A stretch of 64,000 nucleotides of DNA. Origin: JBBCJM01 sp037190175. GTDB taxonomy: Bacteria > Pseudomonadota > Alphaproteobacteria > Rhodobacterales > Rhodobacteraceae. Below, piece after piece: positions 34,666 through 43,866 of the stretch (its first letter is position 1; each line of letters starts with the position of its first letter). A program made the translations under genes and the position numbers. The stretch is taken from contig JBBCJM010000121.1 in NCBI GenBank assembly GCA_037190175.1, forward strand, positions 1 to 64,000. Direction: 5' to 3'. The notes beneath the pieces were generated by a model. The model made no database searches, was not told where the DNA came from, and was given only the letters and a program-made list of their open reading frames with translations.

Positions 34666-35508
34666 TCAGACGCTTTCCTTGGGCAGGTCGTCGCGCTGCC
34701 CCCATTCGTGCCAGGACCCGTCGTAGAGCGGCACGCCTGCGCGCCCCATCCGGGCCAGCTGGAACACCAGCACCGCCGCGGTGACGCCCGACCCGCAGGT
34801 GGAGATCACCGGCCGCGCGAGGTCGATCCCGGCCTCGGCGAAGATCGCGGCGGCGATCTCCGACCCCACGAAGGTGAAGTCGCCCGACTGCGGGATCATC
34901 CGCCCCCAGGGGATGTTCACCGCGCCCGGCATGTGTCCGCCGGCCACGCCGGGATAGCCCGAGGGCAGTTCGCCGGTGAAGCGTTCGCGGGTGCGGGCAT
35001 CGACCACCTGCGCGCTGCCCTCGCGCAGCGCGGCCTGCACCTGCCGCCAGTCGGCGACATGGCCGGGGGCGAGCGCGGCCCGGAACGCCTGCGGGGTGGG
35101 CGCGGGCGCCGGCCCGGTCTCCACCGGCCGCCCCTCCTGCTGCCAGCGGCGCCAGCCGCCGTTCAGGATGCGCACCTTGTCGTGGCCGAAGATGCGGAAC
35201 ATCCACCAGACCCGGGCCGAGACATAGCCGGAGTCGTAGACCACCACGAGCGTGTCGCTGCCGATCCCCAGCCGCCCGACCTCGGCCGCGAACTGCTGGG
35301 CGGTGGGCAGCATGTTGACGTAGGGCGAGGCGGCGTCCGACACCGCGTCCAGGTCCAGGAACCGCGCGCCGGGGATATGGCCGGCGGCGAACTCGGCCGC
35401 CATGTCGCGTCCCGCCTCGGGGATGTTCCAGGAGCAATCCAGCACCGCCAGCCCGGGTTCGCCGAGGTGCTGCTGCAACCAGTCGGGTTCGACAAGGAAG
35501 GGGTCCAT
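34666..35508 (-). CDS. 3-Mercaptopyruvate sulfurtransferase (tandem rhodanese)
   Basis: 280-residue two-domain rhodanese. The catalytic C238 loop CGSGVTA is the 3-mercaptopyruvate sulfurtransferase version (thiosulfate sulfurtransferases carry CRKGVTA). The inactive N-terminal rhodanese domain (about 5-125) ends with GGWRRW and the second runs from about 150. Moves sulfane sulfur from mercaptopyruvate to a thiol or cyanide. ATG at 35508 is chosen; GAAAGGGA lies just upstream. Placement beside a C-S lyase implies a sulfur-containing substrate for this operon. Confidence 0.87.
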   Translation of the reverse strand: MDPFLVEPDWLQQHLGEPGLAVLDCSWNIPEAGRDMAAEFAAGHIPGARFLDLDAVSDAASPYVNMLPTAQQFAAEVGRLGIGSDTLVVVYDSGYVSARVWWMFRIFGHDKVRILNGGWRRWQQEGRPVETGPAPAPTPQAFRAALAPGHVADWRQVQAALREGSAQVVDARTRERFTGELPSGYPGVAGGHMPGAVNIPWGRMIPQSGDFTFVGSEIAAAIFAEAGIDLARPVISTCGSGVTAAVLVFQLARMGRAGVPLYDGSWHEWGQRDDLPKESV

Positions 35509-35519
35509 GGGTTTCCCTT

Positions 35520-36224
35520 TCAGCCAGAGAACGCGAACCGCCCGCCGCGCAGGGTGAAGGGCGTGCCGGCGCCGCGCAGGGTCACGCCGACCAGCCCGCC
35601 CATCCCGGCGGTGCCCGGGGCGCCGGGGTGCAGCGGCACGAACTCCACCTCGACTGGGGGCGGCCCGTCCAGCAGCACCGCCAGCGCCCGGGCCGAGGCC
35701 GCGGGGTCGGCGGCGGCCACGCTCAGCCCGGCGATGCCGGTGGCGCCGTTGGGATGGGGCAGGGGGGCGGGGATGCGGACATGGCGGTTGAGCCTGTCCT
35801 GCACCAGGAAGGGCAGCGCCTCGTCCCCGCCCGAGCCGCGGCCGGAGACCAGGAGCCGCAGCCCCCATTCCTCGCCCGAGGCCACGCGGTTGGCCACCAC
35901 ATGCACCGGCCCCATCGCCAGACCCGCAGCCAGCCCCGCCGCCCGCGCGGCCTCGACATCCGCCACGCAGAACGACCAGTCGGCCCAGCCCTGCCCGCCC
36001 GCGATCACCCGCGCCAGCCGGTGCGCCGCCGCGCCCTCGGGGGTGAAGGCGGTCAGGAGGAGATAGCTGCCGTCGGGGAAGCTGACGAAGCGGTAGGTCG
36101 AGCCGCCCTTGACCTCGCGATCCGCGCGGGTCTGGACGGTGAAGCCGGCGGCGGTCATGTCGGCCGCGGCGGCGTCCAGATCGTCCACCAGCAGCAGGAC
36201 GTGATCGACGCAGGGAAGGGTCAT
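35520..36224 (-). CDS. Glyoxalase-like (VOC superfamily) protein
   Basis: 234-residue protein with two betaalphabetabetabeta-type halves: VDHVLLLVDDLDAAAADMTAAGFTVQ at the start and TGIAGLSVAAADPAASARALAVLLDG from about 160, matching the large glyoxalase-like family (single-chain, about 230 residues). Family members are metal-dependent isomerases, lyases or dioxygenases, but many have lost the metal site; only scattered His/Glu candidates are seen here. Lies between the FAD oxidase (ten-base gap) and the sulfurtransferase (eleven-base gap). Function in the pathway unknown. Confidence 0.75.
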   Translation of the reverse strand: MTLPCVDHVLLLVDDLDAAAADMTAAGFTVQTRADREVKGGSTYRFVSFPDGSYLLLTAFTPEGAAAHRLARVIAGGQGWADWSFCVADVEAARAAGLAAGLAMGPVHVVANRVASGEEWGLRLLVSGRGSGGDEALPFLVQDRLNRHVRIPAPLPHPNGATGIAGLSVAAADPAASARALAVLLDGPPPVEVEFVPLHPGAPGTAGMGGLVGVTLRGAGTPFTLRGGRFAFSG

Positions 36225-36234
36225 GCCCGCCTCC

Positions 36235-37563
36235 TCAGAACCCGATGGGCCAGTGCTCGATGGGGGTGCCGTCGCTGAAGCGGGCGAAGCGGAAGGGCGC
36301 GGGGTCCACCTCGGGCTTCCTGCCCGCCACCATCTGCGCCATCATCCGCCCCGCCCCCGGCGCCACCCCCAGCCCGTGGCCGGAATAGCCGGTGGAGATG
36401 TAGAACCCCGGCACGTTCGCCACGTCCGAGATCACCGGCAGCGCGTCGGGCGTGCTGTCCACCAGCCCGGCCACCTTCTCCACCACCCGGATATCCTTCA
36501 GCGAGGGGAACAGGGTGCCGATGTTCTCCTTCGCCCGGGCCAGGATGTCGTGCGCGGGTTCGGGATCGGCGATGCGGTATTTCTCGAAGGGGGTGGAGCC
36601 GTCGGGGCGCCAGCGGCGGGCCATGAACAGCTCCTGGAACGACCGCCGCCCGATGCGCAGCCGCAGCGCCTTGCGTTCGTGCTTCAGCGCCTGCTGGAAG
36701 TCGCGGAAGAAGCGGAAACTGTCCGGCACGATGTCCACCGGATGCGCCGAGCGCATCGAGATGTTGTAGCCCCCGTCCAGCCGCTTGCGATAGCCGAAGC
36801 CGGGGCCGGAGCCGCAGCCTTCGGGGCCCCCCTCGTGCGGGGCGGTGCGCATGACGTTGGCCAGCATCTTCAGCTGCGGCAGGCGCAGCCCCATGTTGCC
36901 GGCAAACAGCGAGGACCAGCCGCCCCCGGCCAGCACCGCGGCCTGGCAGGCGATCGGTCCCTTTTCCGTCACCACCCCGCTGACCCGGCCGCCGGCGGTT
37001 TCCACCGAGCGCACGGCGCAGTTGGAGAAGGCCAGCACGCCGCGCTTCCTGGCCCCGTTGATCACCGCGGCGGTGACCATGGCGGGCTCGGCCATCCCGT
37101 CGCTGGGGGTATGCAGCCCGCCGGGAAAGCGGCGGGTGGCGCCGGGGCCGAACTGCGACAGGTCGTCGGCGCTGACCGGCACGGTATCGAGGCCGAAGGG
37201 CTTGGCAAACTCAAGCCATTTCAGATACTTGCCCATGATCTCGTCATCGGCAGCGTAATAGGTGATGCCGCGCACGCGGAACCCCGTCTCCTCGCCCGTC
37301 TGTTCGTTCAGCTTGTGCCATTCCCTGAACGCCGCGATGGCCAGCGGCAGCTCGCGCGGGTCGCGGCCCATCTTGCGCACCCAGCCCCAGTTGCGGCTGG
37401 ACTGTTCGGCGCCGAACTCGCCCTTGTCGCAGATGGCGACCGAGAGCCCCTCCTCGGCCAGGTAGAGCGCGGTGCAGGCGCCGATGATGCCGCCGCCGAT
37501 CACCACCACATCCACCTTGCGCGGCAGCTCGGCGTCCGAGGGCACATGGGTCAACTGATGCAT
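36235..37563 (-). CDS. FAD-dependent amine oxidase (sarcosine/amino-acid oxidase type)
   Basis: 442-residue DAO-superfamily flavoprotein. FAD fingerprint VVVIGGGIIGACTALYLAEEG (about 20-40), then EQSSRNWGWVR, and a C-terminal GYSGHGLGVAPGAGRMMAQM contact. Resembles SoxB/D-amino-acid oxidase relatives that oxidise N-methylated or D-amino acids. The ATG at 37563 is taken; a GTG one codon upstream is possible. Eighty-four bases separate it from HyuB, the widest gap in the operon. If the hydantoinase releases an N-alkyl amino acid, this oxidase could take it next, as sarcosine oxidase does after N-methylhydantoinase in creatinine breakdown; that link is inference. Confidence 0.85.
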   Translation of the reverse strand: MHQLTHVPSDAELPRKVDVVVIGGGIIGACTALYLAEEGLSVAICDKGEFGAEQSSRNWGWVRKMGRDPRELPLAIAAFREWHKLNEQTGEETGFRVRGITYYAADDEIMGKYLKWLEFAKPFGLDTVPVSADDLSQFGPGATRRFPGGLHTPSDGMAEPAMVTAAVINGARKRGVLAFSNCAVRSVETAGGRVSGVVTEKGPIACQAAVLAGGGWSSLFAGNMGLRLPQLKMLANVMRTAPHEGGPEGCGSGPGFGYRKRLDGGYNISMRSAHPVDIVPDSFRFFRDFQQALKHERKALRLRIGRRSFQELFMARRWRPDGSTPFEKYRIADPEPAHDILARAKENIGTLFPSLKDIRVVEKVAGLVDSTPDALPVISDVANVPGFYISTGYSGHGLGVAPGAGRMMAQMVAGRKPEVDPAPFRFARFSDGTPIEHWPIGF

Positions 37564-37647
37564 CACTCTATCCCTGTGGATGGCGGTTCGGAGGCAGGGG
37601 CCGCCCGGGGACGGGGAGCATGTCGCCCCCGGGCGGCGGCGGAGGGG

Positions 37648-39576
37648 TCAGGCGAAGTATTCCAGCCCCTCGGCGATCAGTACCTTGACGCTGGCGGGGC
37701 TGGCCGCGCCCTGCTGGCGTTCGACCACCCAGTTGCGCAGCGCGTTGCGCATCCCCGAGGGCGCCTCCAGCAGGCCGTTCGACAGCGCGATGGTGGCGGC
37801 GGTGGGCCAGGTCTCCTCATAGCTGCGGCGGCGGGCGCCGAAGTTGAAGATGCCCTCGCGCGCCTGCCGCCCCTCGCGCGCCTTGGCCGTGGCCACGCTG
37901 TCCACGGCCAGGTCGCGGATCGCCACGCCATAGTCGCGCAGCGCCGCCTCGGGCGTCAGCAGCCCTTCCACCACATCCGCCAGCACCGCCTGGGGGTCGC
38001 GCTCGAACGGGTCGCCGAAGCCGCCCCCGGCGGGCGAGCGCAGGTAGAGCCGGTCGCCGCGGCCCAGCTTCTGCATCTGGATCAGGCTGATCGGCTCGCC
38101 GTTCTTGCGGCCCTGCCCGCAGTTGCCGGCCTCGCCCCCCGCGACGCCCCAGGGCTGGAAGGTGAAGCGGTCGCAGCCGCGGACCGAAAAGGTCGCCTCC
38201 AGCTCGCGGCTTTCCATCTCGATCTCCAGCGCCGCGCCGCCGCGCCATTTGCCGGGGCCGAAGCTGTCGGTCATCAGGCCGAAGCGGCGCACCAGGATCG
38301 GCATCTCCTGCTCGACCGACTCGATGGGGTTCGAGCGCAGGAAGCCGAAGGGCGTGTCGATGGCGTCGATCCCGTCCACCCCCTTGCGCCCGCCCGAGCC
38401 GCCGATCAGCGGCTGGATGACCGAGACCTTGGGCTTCCGCGTCCGCCGGTCGCTGACCGAGGCGGCGATGATGGCGGCCTGCGACCCGCCGCCCGCGGCG
38501 ATGCCGCCGGGGACCGCCTGGTTCAGGCAGCCCAGCACGAGGTCGTAGATCCGGGTATAGGCCGCCGCCCGGTTGCCGCAGGCGGCCGGGTATTCGGCGT
38601 TCATGATCGAGCCCTTGGGCGCCGTGGCGGTGATCGGCCGCACGATGCCGCCGTTCATCGGCACGTCGGGCGCCGAGGTCAGCAGGAAGGCCACGAAGCA
38701 GCGCACCAGCGCGGGATGCGGCGCGGCCCCGGTGACGAAGTTGCAGGCCGCCTGCACCTGCGGGGCGGAGCCCGAGAAGTCCAGCGTCACGTCCGAGCCC
38801 TTCACCGTCATGGTGCAGTGCAGCATCATCGGCTGGCCCTCGACCACCTCCAGGTAGTCCGAGAACTCCCAGGACCCGTCCGGCAGGTTGGTGATCACCT
38901 CGCGCGCCTTGGTCTCGGCATAGTCCAGCACGTCGTCGATGCCGGCGCGCAGCTCGTCCACGCCGTAGCGGTCGCAGATCTCCATGATCCGCTTGTCCAT
39001 GCTGGCCAGCGCCGAGCACATCGCCTTGATATCGCCCCAGGTCTCGTCCGGGATGCGGCAGTTGTCATGGATGATCGACAGCAGCTCCTCGTTCAGCACC
39101 CCGGCCTTGTAGAGCTTCACCGGCCGCAGCCGCAGCCCTTCCTGGAAGATCTCGGTGAACAGCGGCGAGATCGACGAGGGCACCGCGCCGCCGATGTCGG
39201 AGACATGCGCGAAGGCCCAGCTGAAGCATTGCAGCACGCCCTCGTGGAAGATCGGCCGCAGCACGAAGATGTCGGGCATGTGGGTGCACACGCCGTCGGT
39301 CGAGAAGGGATCGTTGGTCAGGATCACGTCGCCCGGCGCCATGTTCTCGATCCCGATGGCGTCGATGGCCGGCGCCAGCGAATGGCCCACCAGCGTGGCC
39401 ACGCCGTTGTAGCGCGGATAGGCGAAGACCTCGCCCTTCACCGTGCACATGGCGCATTGATAGTCTTGCGTCTGCTTGATGAAGGTGGTGTGCGCCGTGC
39501 GGTAGAGGATGATCGAGGCTTCCTCGACCAGCGCCGCGAAACGGTTGCGCATGACTTCCGTGCGGATGGCGCGCAT
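37648..39576 (-). CDS. hyuB: Hydantoinase/oxoprolinase B subunit (HyuB)
   Basis: 642-residue HyuB-family subunit. Family landmarks include SIILYRTAHTTFI, GHSLAPAIDAI, GDVILTNDPF, HVSDIGGAVP and the C-terminal GAALEIEME/PAGGGFGDPFERDP. It extends about 90 residues beyond the usual GGGFGDP end, through a basic segment FNFGARRRSYEETWP and a helical tail, which is longer than common HyuB proteins. Pairs with HyuA for ATP-dependent opening of a five-membered imide or lactam ring (N-methylhydantoin, 5-oxoproline) or, in related complexes, carboxylation of ketones. One base separates it from HyuA. Confidence 0.88.
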   Translation of the reverse strand: MRAIRTEVMRNRFAALVEEASIILYRTAHTTFIKQTQDYQCAMCTVKGEVFAYPRYNGVATLVGHSLAPAIDAIGIENMAPGDVILTNDPFSTDGVCTHMPDIFVLRPIFHEGVLQCFSWAFAHVSDIGGAVPSSISPLFTEIFQEGLRLRPVKLYKAGVLNEELLSIIHDNCRIPDETWGDIKAMCSALASMDKRIMEICDRYGVDELRAGIDDVLDYAETKAREVITNLPDGSWEFSDYLEVVEGQPMMLHCTMTVKGSDVTLDFSGSAPQVQAACNFVTGAAPHPALVRCFVAFLLTSAPDVPMNGGIVRPITATAPKGSIMNAEYPAACGNRAAAYTRIYDLVLGCLNQAVPGGIAAGGGSQAAIIAASVSDRRTRKPKVSVIQPLIGGSGGRKGVDGIDAIDTPFGFLRSNPIESVEQEMPILVRRFGLMTDSFGPGKWRGGAALEIEMESRELEATFSVRGCDRFTFQPWGVAGGEAGNCGQGRKNGEPISLIQMQKLGRGDRLYLRSPAGGGFGDPFERDPQAVLADVVEGLLTPEAALRDYGVAIRDLAVDSVATAKAREGRQAREGIFNFGARRRSYEETWPTAATIALSNGLLEAPSGMRNALRNWVVERQQGAASPASVKVLIAEGLEYFA

Positions 39577-39577
39577 C

Positions 39578-41599
39578 TCAGTTCTCCCTGGTGATCAGAA
39601 GCTCGCCCACCTTGCCGGCCTCGGCGCGGAAGCTGGCGGGGACGAGGATGGTCGTGTCGTTCTGCTCGATGATCGCCGGGCCGCGGAGCGTGGCGCCGGG
39701 GGCCATGTGTTCGCGCTTGTAGATCGCCACGTCGTCGTGGCGGCGGCCGTCCAGCCGCAGGCTGCGGCGGACATAGGGCTCCGCCGTGGTGGCCTTGACC
39801 TCGCGCACCTTGGCGGCCTCGGGGGTGGGCAGGCTGCCGATGATGCGCACCCGCAGCTCCACGAACTCCACCGGGTTGCGGGGGTCGCAATGCGCATAGA
39901 TCCGCAGGTGCTCGTCGTGGAAGGCGGCCTTGGCCGCGTCCACGTCGCCCCCGGGCGGCAGCGGCACGTCGATGGAGAAGGACTGGCCCACGTAGCGCAT
40001 CGAGGCATAGCGTTCGATCCGGGTGCCCAGGAGCCAGGCGGGGTCGATCTGGGTGGAAAGCCAGTCGCGCACCTCGGCCTCCAGCGCGGTGAAGGTGGCC
40101 TCGATGTCCACCGGCCCGCGGACCGAGCGCACGGCGTCGTGGATCACGCCCGCGACCAGACAGCCCGCGGCGCAGAAGACCGAAGGGGTGGGCGGGATCA
40201 GCACCTGGCTGATGCCCATCTCGGCGGCCAGCAGCGGCCCCTGCAGGGCGCCGGCGCCGCCGAAGAGCACCAGCGTCAATTGCTGCGGATCCACCCCCAG
40301 GCGGGCGAGGAAGGGGAGCGCCCGGCTCATCATCGTGGCGGTGGCCACGGTGATCGCATGGTCCGCCGCCTCTTCCGCCGAGACGCCCAGCGCGGTGGCG
40401 ATGGGGCCGAAGGCGGCCTCGGACGCCTTGCGGTCCAGCACCAGGTTGCCGCCCAGCAGCGCATCGCCCAGATAGCCCGACAGCAGATAGGCGTCCGACA
40501 GGGTGGGCAGGGTGCCGCCGCGGCCGTAGCAGGCCGGCCCGGGGCGGGCGCCGGAGCTGCGCGGGCCGGCGCGCAGCACCTGCCCGTCGGTCCACACGAT
40601 CGAGCCGCCGCCCGCGCCCATCGCCTCGATGGTGGTCACCGGCAGGGTCAGCGGGAAATCTCCCACCTCGGAGCCCGAGGAGGTGATCGAGCGGCCCTCG
40701 CGCACCAGCGACATGTCGGTCGAGGTGCCGCCCATGTCCATGGTCAGGAGGCTGGGCCGGTCGGTCAGCTGCCCCAGGAACTGGGTGGCGGTGACCCCGG
40801 CGGCGGGGCCGGACAGCAGCGTGTGCACCGGGAACACCCGCGCCTCGGCGGCCGACATCATCCCGCCGTTCGACTTGGCCACGAACAGCCGCGCCTCGGG
40901 GATCTCGGCGGCCAGGAAATTCTCCACCTCGGCCAGATAGGCCGACATCACGGGCTTCACGAAGGCGTTCAGCACCGCCAGGGTGCAGCGTTCGAACTCG
41001 GATTCCTGCGGCCAGACCTCGGCGGACAGCACCACGTCCATGTCGGGCTCGGCGGCCAGGATCGCCTCGCGCGCGGCCAGCTCGTGTTCCGGGTTGCGGT
41101 AGGAATGCAGGAAGCAGACCACCAGCGTCATGATCCCCGCCGCCTTGGCCTTGCGCGCGGCGGCGACGCAGGCGGCGGTGTCCAGCGGCTCGATGGCCCG
41201 CCCGTCGGCGATCACCCGCCCGCCGATCTCGTAGACGTGCCGGCGCGGGATCAGCGGCGTGGCGCGCTGCGAGTAGAGGTCGAAGGGCTTCAGCACCCGC
41301 AGCCGGCCGAGGCGCAGGAGGTCGGGGAAGCCCTCGGTCACCAGCAGCGCCAGTTCCGCGCCCGAGCGTTCGATCACCGTGTTGGTGCCCACCGTCATCC
41401 CGTGCACCACGATGACCGGCTGGTCGGGGCGGCGGTCGAGCTTCGGCAGCAGGTCGCGCAGCCCCTCCTTCACCCCCTCGGCAAAGTCGGGCGGGGTCGA
41501 GGCGGTCTTGTGCGTCAGGATCTGGTCGAAGGACTCGGTTCCGCGCCAGACGGCAAAGTCCGTAAAGGTGCCGCCGATATCAATCCCGATGCGTATCAT
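39578..41599 (-). CDS. hyuA: Hydantoinase/oxoprolinase A subunit (HyuA)
   Basis: 673-residue ATP-binding subunit of the ASKHA fold: N-terminal GIDIGGTFTDFAVW phosphate loop, VVHGMTVGTNTVIERSGA, LLTEGFPDLL-type region, the central LTMDMGGTSTDMSLV second phosphate loop and LFGGAGALQGPLLA. Start ATG at 41599 gives the expected IRIGIDIGGT beginning, with GAGTGAG as ribosome site. First gene of the leftward operon HyuA-HyuB-oxidase-VOC-sulfurtransferase-MetC. Divergent from the ABC operon at 42085 across 485 bases, so uptake and breakdown are probably linked. Confidence 0.9.
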   Translation of the reverse strand: MIRIGIDIGGTFTDFAVWRGTESFDQILTHKTASTPPDFAEGVKEGLRDLLPKLDRRPDQPVIVVHGMTVGTNTVIERSGAELALLVTEGFPDLLRLGRLRVLKPFDLYSQRATPLIPRRHVYEIGGRVIADGRAIEPLDTAACVAAARKAKAAGIMTLVVCFLHSYRNPEHELAAREAILAAEPDMDVVLSAEVWPQESEFERCTLAVLNAFVKPVMSAYLAEVENFLAAEIPEARLFVAKSNGGMMSAAEARVFPVHTLLSGPAAGVTATQFLGQLTDRPSLLTMDMGGTSTDMSLVREGRSITSSGSEVGDFPLTLPVTTIEAMGAGGGSIVWTDGQVLRAGPRSSGARPGPACYGRGGTLPTLSDAYLLSGYLGDALLGGNLVLDRKASEAAFGPIATALGVSAEEAADHAITVATATMMSRALPFLARLGVDPQQLTLVLFGGAGALQGPLLAAEMGISQVLIPPTPSVFCAAGCLVAGVIHDAVRSVRGPVDIEATFTALEAEVRDWLSTQIDPAWLLGTRIERYASMRYVGQSFSIDVPLPPGGDVDAAKAAFHDEHLRIYAHCDPRNPVEFVELRVRIIGSLPTPEAAKVREVKATTAEPYVRRSLRLDGRRHDDVAIYKREHMAPGATLRGPAIIEQNDTTILVPASFRAEAGKVGELLITREN

Positions 41600-42084
41600 C
41601 TCACTCTCGTGCCCGTCGTTGCTGCGCAAGTCGTCCGCCGGCCGGTGGCGACGCCGCGGGGGGCGAAGCACTCCGGTCCGGTGGTGACAGAAATGCATCT
41701 GGCGCATCTGAAATCAAGAAGAAATAATATTGGGTAATGATACAGGTACCAAAACCGGCCCAAAATGAATGTCGGCTGCAGGTGCCGCGGCGGCCCCGGG
41801 CTGGCCGTTTGCGCTGATTGATCCAGGTGCCGTCCAGCTGGGCGGTCGCGGCGGAACACCGCGCTGCCGCCGATCCACCGCGCCACCCGGGGGTGCCGCC
41901 GCGAATCATCCCCGCCGCCCGCAGCGACTTTCGGGCCCGCAAGAGACCAGACATGCCCGATATCCACTCATAACGCCTAACAGGTTTCATGACGGATGCT
42001 TGACACAATAAGTCATTTCTCTTGACCCGGGGGCTCTCGCATAACATGATTGCCTAACAGGACCGCAAGATATCATATCGTAGC
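41600..42084. promoter_or_regulatory. Divergent control region, hydantoinase operon / ABC operon
   Basis: 485 bases with no convincing gene; open frames here are GC-artefact frames without similarity to anything recognised. AT-rich patches occur at 41712-41770 and 41980-42080. GCCTAACAGG occurs twice in direct orientation (41975-41984 and 42052-42061), a possible pair of regulator sites. TTGACA (42000-42005) and TTGACC (42022-42027) are -35 candidates, the latter with CATGAT at 42045-42050 after 17 bases. AGATATCATATC at 42068-42079 lies just five bases before the ATG at 42085, where a ribosome site would be expected; no Shine-Dalgarno sequence is visible there. Confidence 0.45.
42068..42079 (+). 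promoter_or_regulatory. AGATATCATATC motif before the ABC operon
   Basis: The same twelve bases occur at 59491-59502 in front of the nitroreductase gene. Here they occupy the space immediately upstream of the permease start codon, so a bound repressor could block initiation directly. Confidence 0.45.
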
Positions 42085-43866
42085 ATGTCACAGGTCACGA
42101 CAACCCTGACCGAATCCCCCCGCCTGCCCGGCCTGCGCCGGCTGCACCCGGGCCATCTGGCGCTCTGGACGGTGGCGATCCTGACCACGGTCTGGCCGGT
42201 GCTGGCGCTGCTGATCGGCACGTTCTGGGACAACAACATCGGCGCGCCGGCCAACTGGGGCTTCGGCGCCTTCGAACGCGCCCTGACCTCGCCCAGGTTC
42301 GGCCAGGCGCTGCTGACCACCGCGCTCTACTGCGCCATCGTGGTGCCGGTGTCGATGCTGCTGGCGCTGTTCCTGTCGGTGATCGGATCGTTCTCCAACG
42401 CAAGGGGAAGGCGGCTGATCACCCCGGTGATGATCATCTGCTATTCGATCCCGGCGATGTTCTATGCCATCGGCTATGCGCTGGTGGGCAGCGGCCGGGC
42501 CGGCAGCGGCAACGACCTCTACATGCTGCTGACGGGCTCGCACGTGGCGCCCTTCAACTTCACCAGCTTCTGGGGGCTGATCTTCGTCTCGGTCCTGCGC
42601 TCGACCACCTTCGCCTATATCCTGCTGATCGGCCCGGTCTCGACCCTGGGCAAGGGGCAGGACGAGGCGGCGCGGATCTTCGGCGCCCGGCCGGGGCTGC
42701 GGTTCTGGATGATCCTGGCCTCGCTGAAGCCCGCCTTCATCGCCACCGCGGTGCTGGTCACCATCGCCTCGGTGCAGGTCTTCGACGCGGTCTATATCCT
42801 GGGCACCAGTTCGGGGGTGCATACGCTCTCCACCCTGACCTACAGCTTCCTGAACCAGCAGTACGTGGATTTCCCCGGGGCCAGCGCGGTGGGCTCGATG
42901 CTGCTGGGCCTCGTGGTGATCCTGATCCTGATCCAGAACCGCGCCACCCGCGACGGGCGGTTCACCACGGTGGCGGTGAAGCCCGAGGCGCAGCTGCGGC
43001 TGGATCTCGGCCCCTGGCGGGTGGCGGTGGACCTGTTCCTGGCTCTCTGGGCGCTCTTCGCCATCGTGGTCCCGGTGGTCTCGCTGGCGGTGACCTCGCT
43101 GATCCGCTTCCCCGGGGTCTACGACACCTTCTCGCTGGCCAACTATGCCACGGTCTGGACCAATTCGCAGACCTACGCCGCGCTGCGCACCACGGCGATC
43201 CTGGCCACGCTGGGATCCACCGCGGCGGTGGCCTTCGCGCTGGCCATGATCAACATGCGCAAGCGGCTGAAGGGGGCGGGGGCGCGCAGCCTCTTGGACA
43301 TCATCATGCTGGCGCCCAAGGTGATGCACGGGATCGTCACCGCGGTGGCCTTCATATGGGCCGTCACGCTCTTCGCGCCGACGCGGGAGCTTTACGGCAC
43401 CGTCTGGCTGCTGTTCCTGGCCCTGACCGTCAGCGTCATCCCGGTGGCCTACATGCTGATGAGCGGGGCCTTCGCGCAGCTGGACCCGGCGCTGGACGAT
43501 GCGGCGCGGATGTCGGGCGACACGCCGGTGGGCATCCAGCTGCGGGTGCAGATCCCGCTGCTGGCGCCTTCGCTGATCAACGCCTGGTTCCTGTGTGCGG
43601 TGGCCATCGCCGGGGCGCTGGACGTGCCCTTGGTGCTGGGTTCGGCCTCGCTGCGGGTCGTGGCCTCGACCGTGTTCGAATACTTCACCTTCAACGGCAA
43701 CTACGGCGCCTCGGCGGCGATGCTGATGCTGACGCTCTTGATCTTCGCGGCCACGGCGCTGGTGCTGCATGTGCTGGTCCTGCTGATCCGCCCCGACCTG
43801 CGGGCGGGCCTGATCCGCCGCCTGCGACCCGGCCCGAAAGCCACCCGGCAGGAGATCCCCGCATGA
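42085..43866 (+). CDS. ABC transporter permease, fused double-domain (iron/polyamine/phosphonate type)
   Basis: 593-residue inner-membrane protein made of two BPD-transport domains in one chain (about 1-290 and 310-590), as in FbpB/ThiP-like importers, each with about six membrane helices. Coupling loops are visible as GQDEAARIFGARPGLRFWMILASLKPAF and DPALDDAARMSGDTPVGIQLRVQIPLLAPS. No Shine-Dalgarno sequence is seen before the ATG, which may mean a leaderless transcript or a start further in. First gene of a rightward set with ATPase, two binding proteins, CapA and a molybdoenzyme. Such importers carry ferric iron, polyamines or phosphonates. Confidence 0.88.
   Translation: MSQVTTTLTESPRLPGLRRLHPGHLALWTVAILTTVWPVLALLIGTFWDNNIGAPANWGFGAFERALTSPRFGQALLTTALYCAIVVPVSMLLALFLSVIGSFSNARGRRLITPVMIICYSIPAMFYAIGYALVGSGRAGSGNDLYMLLTGSHVAPFNFTSFWGLIFVSVLRSTTFAYILLIGPVSTLGKGQDEAARIFGARPGLRFWMILASLKPAFIATAVLVTIASVQVFDAVYILGTSSGVHTLSTLTYSFLNQQYVDFPGASAVGSMLLGLVVILILIQNRATRDGRFTTVAVKPEAQLRLDLGPWRVAVDLFLALWALFAIVVPVVSLAVTSLIRFPGVYDTFSLANYATVWTNSQTYAALRTTAILATLGSTAAVAFALAMINMRKRLKGAGARSLLDIIMLAPKVMHGIVTAVAFIWAVTLFAPTRELYGTVWLLFLALTVSVIPVAYMLMSGAFAQLDPALDDAARMSGDTPVGIQLRVQIPLLAPSLINAWFLCAVAIAGALDVPLVLGSASLRVVASTVFEYFTFNGNYGASAAMLMLTLLIFAATALVLHVLVLLIRPDLRAGLIRRLRPGPKATRQEIPA

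Noticed and set aside
36223..39594. 1123-codon rightward open frame opposite the FAD oxidase and HyuB genes
   Set aside because: Antisense shadow; the opposite strand encodes well-recognised proteins with full motifs.
41601..42047. Open frames in the hydantoinase/ABC intergenic region (for example a leftward 148-codon frame)
   Set aside because: No recognisable family, no ribosome site, and composition typical of chance frames in GC-rich DNA.
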